Below, piece after piece: positions 15,436-17,685 of a stretch of DNA of 17,685 nt (position 1 is the stretch's first letter; every line of letters starts with the position of its first letter). The notes beneath the pieces are model-generated. The model ran no database searches. It saw nothing but the letters and a program-made list of their open reading frames with translations, and had not been told where the DNA came from. This DNA comes from Chloroflexota bacterium (GTDB taxonomy: Bacteria; Chloroflexota; Dehalococcoidia; UBA3495): the NCBI GenBank assembly GCA_002716645.1, contig PBBR01000013.1, positions 59,870-77,554 of the forward strand, written 5' to 3'. Position numbers and translations under genes: made by a program.

Positions 15436-15927
15436 ATGCCGGACTTGAATGTTACAGCTAACGAAATAGCGAGAATTCTTAAGGAATCAGGTCAGACGAT
15501 TTCTGTGTCGGAATCTTCCTGTGGAGGGCTTATATCGGCTTGCCTAGTATCTATTGCAGGAGCTTCTGATTATTATGTTGGTGGAGCTGTTGTTTATACT
15601 AGAACTTCTCACAAGGGGTTATTGCAGGTTCCGGATTCCACTATGTCTGGCATGCGCGCCAGTACCGAGGAATATGCTGTGCTGAATGCAAGGACCATCA
15701 AAGAGGAACTTGGTACTACTTGGGGGTTAAGTGAAACAGGAGCTAGTGGGCCTACTGGAAATAGGTATGGAGATTCAGCAGGCCACGCATGTATTGCTGT
15801 GTCGGGCCCAGTTGAGCGTAGCTTGACAGTTGAGACCGGAGAAAGCGATAGAGAAGCCAATATGTGGGTTTTTGTTAGAGCCGCCTTTGACCTATTGTCA
15901 GAGTGTATAGCTCAGTCCAAGGGATAG
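15436..15927 (+). CDS. CinA C-terminal-domain protein (nicotinamide-nucleotide amidase type)
   Basis: A 163-residue stand-alone CinA/PncC domain. This family converts nicotinamide mononucleotide to nicotinic acid mononucleotide plus ammonia in pyridine-nucleotide recycling. The SVSESSCGGLISACL motif (23-37), the GGAVVYTRTSHKGLL segment with its lysine, and ETGASGPTG near residue 96 match the active-site strands of the family. The substitution of SSCGG for the more usual SCTGG keeps the catalytic serine region but changes its surroundings, so activity is likely rather than certain. AAGGAGGAA precedes the ATG, the best ribosome site in this block. It sits 49 bases after the crotonase gene and 59 before the MFS gene. 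Confidence 0.9.
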   Translation: MPDLNVTANEIARILKESGQTISVSESSCGGLISACLVSIAGASDYYVGGAVVYTRTSHKGLLQVPDSTMSGMRASTEEYAVLNARTIKEELGTTWGLSETGASGPTGNRYGDSAGHACIAVSGPVERSLTVETGESDREANMWVFVRAAFDLLSECIAQSKG

Positions 15928-15986
15928 ATGAAGTCTAGTAATCACCATAGAGAAGTAAACAACATTTTATTAGAAACGACAGATAA

Positions 15987-17228
15987 TTGAATCGTTCTAA
16001 TCTGTATCAACAGGTAGCCTATCCTATGCGGATATTGCGGCAACGCAATTTTGCTCTCGTGTGGTCAGCCAACATGATGGGTGCGATGGGTAATCAAACG
16101 GAAGCATTGGTTCTGGGCTGGTTTGTGCTTACTCTTACTGACTCTCCTTTTCTAGTTGGTCTTATTACGGCCGCGCGATTATTTATGAACCCTCTGGCTG
16201 TTTTTGCTGGTGCGATAGCTGACCGAGTGCCCAGAAATTTGTTGCTAGCTATAGTCGAGTTTACTGTGGCAGCAACCGGGTTGTTGATGCTGGTACTGAT
16301 TATCACGGACTCATTAGATGAACCTCATGAGGTAGTATATATATTTGCTGTAACATTGTCCGTCGGGCTTGCCAGAATTTTTCAAATGCCTACAGTTCAA
16401 TCATTGGCTGCTGACACCGTTTCTCAGGATCAAGTTCCCAGCGCAGTTGCTTTAACAAATATGGGCATGAATGTACCTTTAATATTGGGTCCTTTGGCTG
16501 GTGGCGTCCTGTTTGAAAGATATGGTCCCCAAGGGGCTTACATGCTTGTATTGAGTTTGCATACTATGGCAGGCATCTGTGCCTTGTTTGTCAGCACTGT
16601 CAGAGTCAAATCTGGGGTTAGTGATACTTCTGTGTGGTCTACGGTAGTCGAAGGCTTGAAATACGTTAAGAAACAGGAAGTCATATGGGCAGCCCTAGTT
16701 TTGGCGGCTATTATCAATTTAACGGGATTTCCATTTCATTTTACTCTACTTCCGGTTTTCGCGAGAGATGTCCTCGGGACAGGAGCAGCCGGGCTAGGAG
16801 TTCTGACTGCGGCTTTTGGGTTAGGTGGATTGTTGGGATCATTATGGTTAGCGTCAATCAGAGATTTGAAAAGAACGGGGCTATTGTTGATTATTTCAGT
16901 ACTAGTATGGCATGCCACGATGATTGGTTTTGCTGTCTCTCGTAATTTCATGACCTCCTTCGGTATTCTATTGTTGTCTGGAATGGCATTCTCAGCTTCA
17001 ATTGCCCTGATAGTCACTGTGATGTTCAAAGTCGCTTTACCGGAGTATCGGGGACGTATTATGGGTGTTCGTGTTCTTGCGATCTCCGCCCATACCTTGG
17101 GCAGTGTTAATACCGGGTGGATCGCAGGTCTACTTGGAGCGCCGATAACTGCAGTTATAAATGGTGTGTCAGGTATAGTTTTGGCGCTGTTGTTAACGCT
17201 AATTGCCCCGAAATTTAGAAGAGCCTAG
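15987..17228 (+). CDS. Major facilitator superfamily transporter (MFS_3/exporter-like)
   Basis: A 413-residue integral membrane protein with about 11-12 hydrophobic segments, typical of MFS proton-driven exporters. The N-terminal RNFALVWSANMMGAMG helix and the motif-A-like GAIADRVPRNLL between helices 2 and 3 resemble the MFS_3 group, which includes enterobactin exporter EntS. The second half begins after a linker near residue 220, with the VFARDVLGTGAAGLG segment characteristic of the group. An in-frame TAA directly precedes the TTG at 15987, so it can start no earlier. The ATG at 16026 (13 codons later), with AGGTA upstream, is an equally possible start. The substrate is unknown. Confidence 0.9.
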   Translation: MNRSNLYQQVAYPMRILRQRNFALVWSANMMGAMGNQTEALVLGWFVLTLTDSPFLVGLITAARLFMNPLAVFAGAIADRVPRNLLLAIVEFTVAATGLLMLVLIITDSLDEPHEVVYIFAVTLSVGLARIFQMPTVQSLAADTVSQDQVPSAVALTNMGMNVPLILGPLAGGVLFERYGPQGAYMLVLSLHTMAGICALFVSTVRVKSGVSDTSVWSTVVEGLKYVKKQEVIWAALVLAAIINLTGFPFHFTLLPVFARDVLGTGAAGLGVLTAAFGLGGLLGSLWLASIRDLKRTGLLLIISVLVWHATMIGFAVSRNFMTSFGILLLSGMAFSASIALIVTVMFKVALPEYRGRIMGVRVLAISAHTLGSVNTGWIAGLLGAPITAVINGVSGIVLALLLTLIAPKFRRA

Positions 17229-17254
17229 CTAGTGAAAATTACGTAATATACCTA

Positions 17255-17283
17255 TTGACTCTACTGTGAAGCCTCCATATAAT
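17255..17283 (+). promoter_or_regulatory. Sigma70-type promoter upstream of 23S rRNA
   Basis: TTGACT (17255-17260) and a perfect TATAAT (17278-17283) are spaced by exactly 17 bases, making it the strongest promoter match in the window. Transcription would begin near 17290, about 190 bases before the 23S 5' end. Confidence 0.75.
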
Positions 17284-17362
17284 AGCTTCTACACTTTAGA
17301 AGGAGTTCCTGAAAGGGATGCTCATTACCTAACCGAAAAATAGTACGGCAAGGGTCCTAAGC

Positions 17363-17399
17363 AGCGGCTTGGGGTTTAGCCCCGCCGCTCTTTCTTTTT
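17363..17399 (+). terminator. Terminator-like hairpin between promoter and 23S rRNA
   Basis: AGCGGC (17363-17368) pairs with GCCGCT (17384-17389) and GGGG (17371-17374) with CCCC (17380-17383), with a TT bulge and a TTTAG loop, followed by CTTTCTTTTT. It could end the MFS transcript. Because it also lies downstream of the 17255 promoter, it could instead be a leader attenuator or the end of a small RNA of about 110 nt. Confidence 0.7.
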
Positions 17400-17478
17400 G
17401 TGTGGCACATTAACAATTGAATAAGAAGTCTTTTTGTAATGCTGGAATTATCCAATCGAGTTTGGAGTTCCTAGCGTG

Positions 17479-17685
17479 GGTCAAATTATTAAGGGCATAC
17501 GGTGGATGCCTTGGGACCAAAGGCCGATGAAGGACGCGGTAAGGCTGCGATAAGCCTCGACAAGCCGTCTAACGGGCATAGTCGGGGATTTCCGAATGGG
17601 GAAACCTGTTCCGGTGTTGAGCCGGTTCACCTCAACTTGTTGAGGAGGTAAGCGGGGGAACTGAAACATCTAAGTACCCCGAGGA
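17479..17685 (+). rRNA. rrl: 23S ribosomal RNA (5' part)
   Basis: The sequence from about 17479 matches the conserved 5' domain of 23S rRNA: ACGGTGGATGCC, CGATGAAGGACG, GATTTCCGAATGGGGAAACC and GGGGGAACTGAAACATCTAA occur in order and at the right distances. The gene runs off the right edge. The exact 5' end is estimated by alignment from memory with E. coli. No 16S gene or tRNA spacer lies in front of it: the upstream gene is the MFS transporter, 250 bases away. Confidence 0.97.

Noticed and set aside
17284..17400. SRP RNA (ffs) or another known small RNA in the 23S leader
   Set aside because: The conserved SRP apical loop sequence is absent. Only a promoter and a hairpin support a transcript.
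1..17685. General reassignment of TGA to tryptophan or glycine
   Set aside because: Only two in-frame TGAs occur in all genes, both at cysteine positions, and tryptophan is encoded by TGG everywhere.

Overview
The window looks like bacterial chromosome from a Chloroflexota lineage, plausibly Dehalococcoidia or SAR202-like. This placement is inferred from gene content and layout, not from any search. The supporting signs are a membrane PIN/TRAM protein followed by ispD, ispF and cysS, many catabolic dehydrogenase, hydratase and crotonase genes in small independent units, and a 23S rRNA gene with no 16S gene in front of it. The DNA is moderately A+T-rich by eye. Coding density is high, Shine-Dalgarno sites are mixed in strength, and GTG and TTG starts occur. 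I see no phage, IS or CRISPR signal.

Layout. Positions 1-1048 (minus) hold the end of a phosphonate/phosphite-type ABC importer: a binding lipoprotein followed by the start of its ATPase. A tRNA-Ser(GGA) with its own promoter lies at 1205-1294. At 1295-3370 a 2-hydroxyacid dehydrogenase (minus) and an ornithine-cyclodeaminase-family enzyme (plus) diverge. A strong two-way terminator and a 56-residue unrecognised small protein follow. The minus-strand block 3856-9079, read from its upstream end, is PIN/TRAM membrane protein, ispD, ispF, cysS and a GlcD-type FAD oxidase. Positions 9355-11630 (plus) carry an OsmC-like protein, a CADD-family di-iron PABA synthase and a cobalamin-binding-like protein. 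Positions 11667-14389 hold a LON-domain protein (minus), an MmgE/PrpD protein (plus) and a MOSC protein (minus). Positions 14538-17228 (plus) hold a crotonase, a CinA/PncC amidase and an MFS exporter. A near-consensus promoter and a leader hairpin then precede the 5' end of 23S rRNA, which runs off the window.

Main discovery. Two genes are interrupted by an in-frame TGA exactly where their families have a conserved cysteine: OsmC at 9712-9714, and the cobalamin-binding-like protein at 10983-10985 inside a C-x-x-C motif, giving C-x-x-U. Each TGA is followed, at the spacing expected of a bacterial SECIS, by a stem-loop whose apical loop contains GU; one loop is close to that of E. coli fdhF. 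The reading frame stays open with family-like sequence to the next TAG or TAA. I read both as selenoproteins. The OsmC-like case has precedents. The C-x-x-U cobalamin-binding-like protein is, as far as I know, undescribed. None of the 18 genes whose 3' ends lie in the window stops at TGA, and no other gene contains an in-frame TGA, so general recoding of TGA is unlikely.

Sel genes (selA, selB, selC, selD) are not in the window and would have to be elsewhere in the genome.
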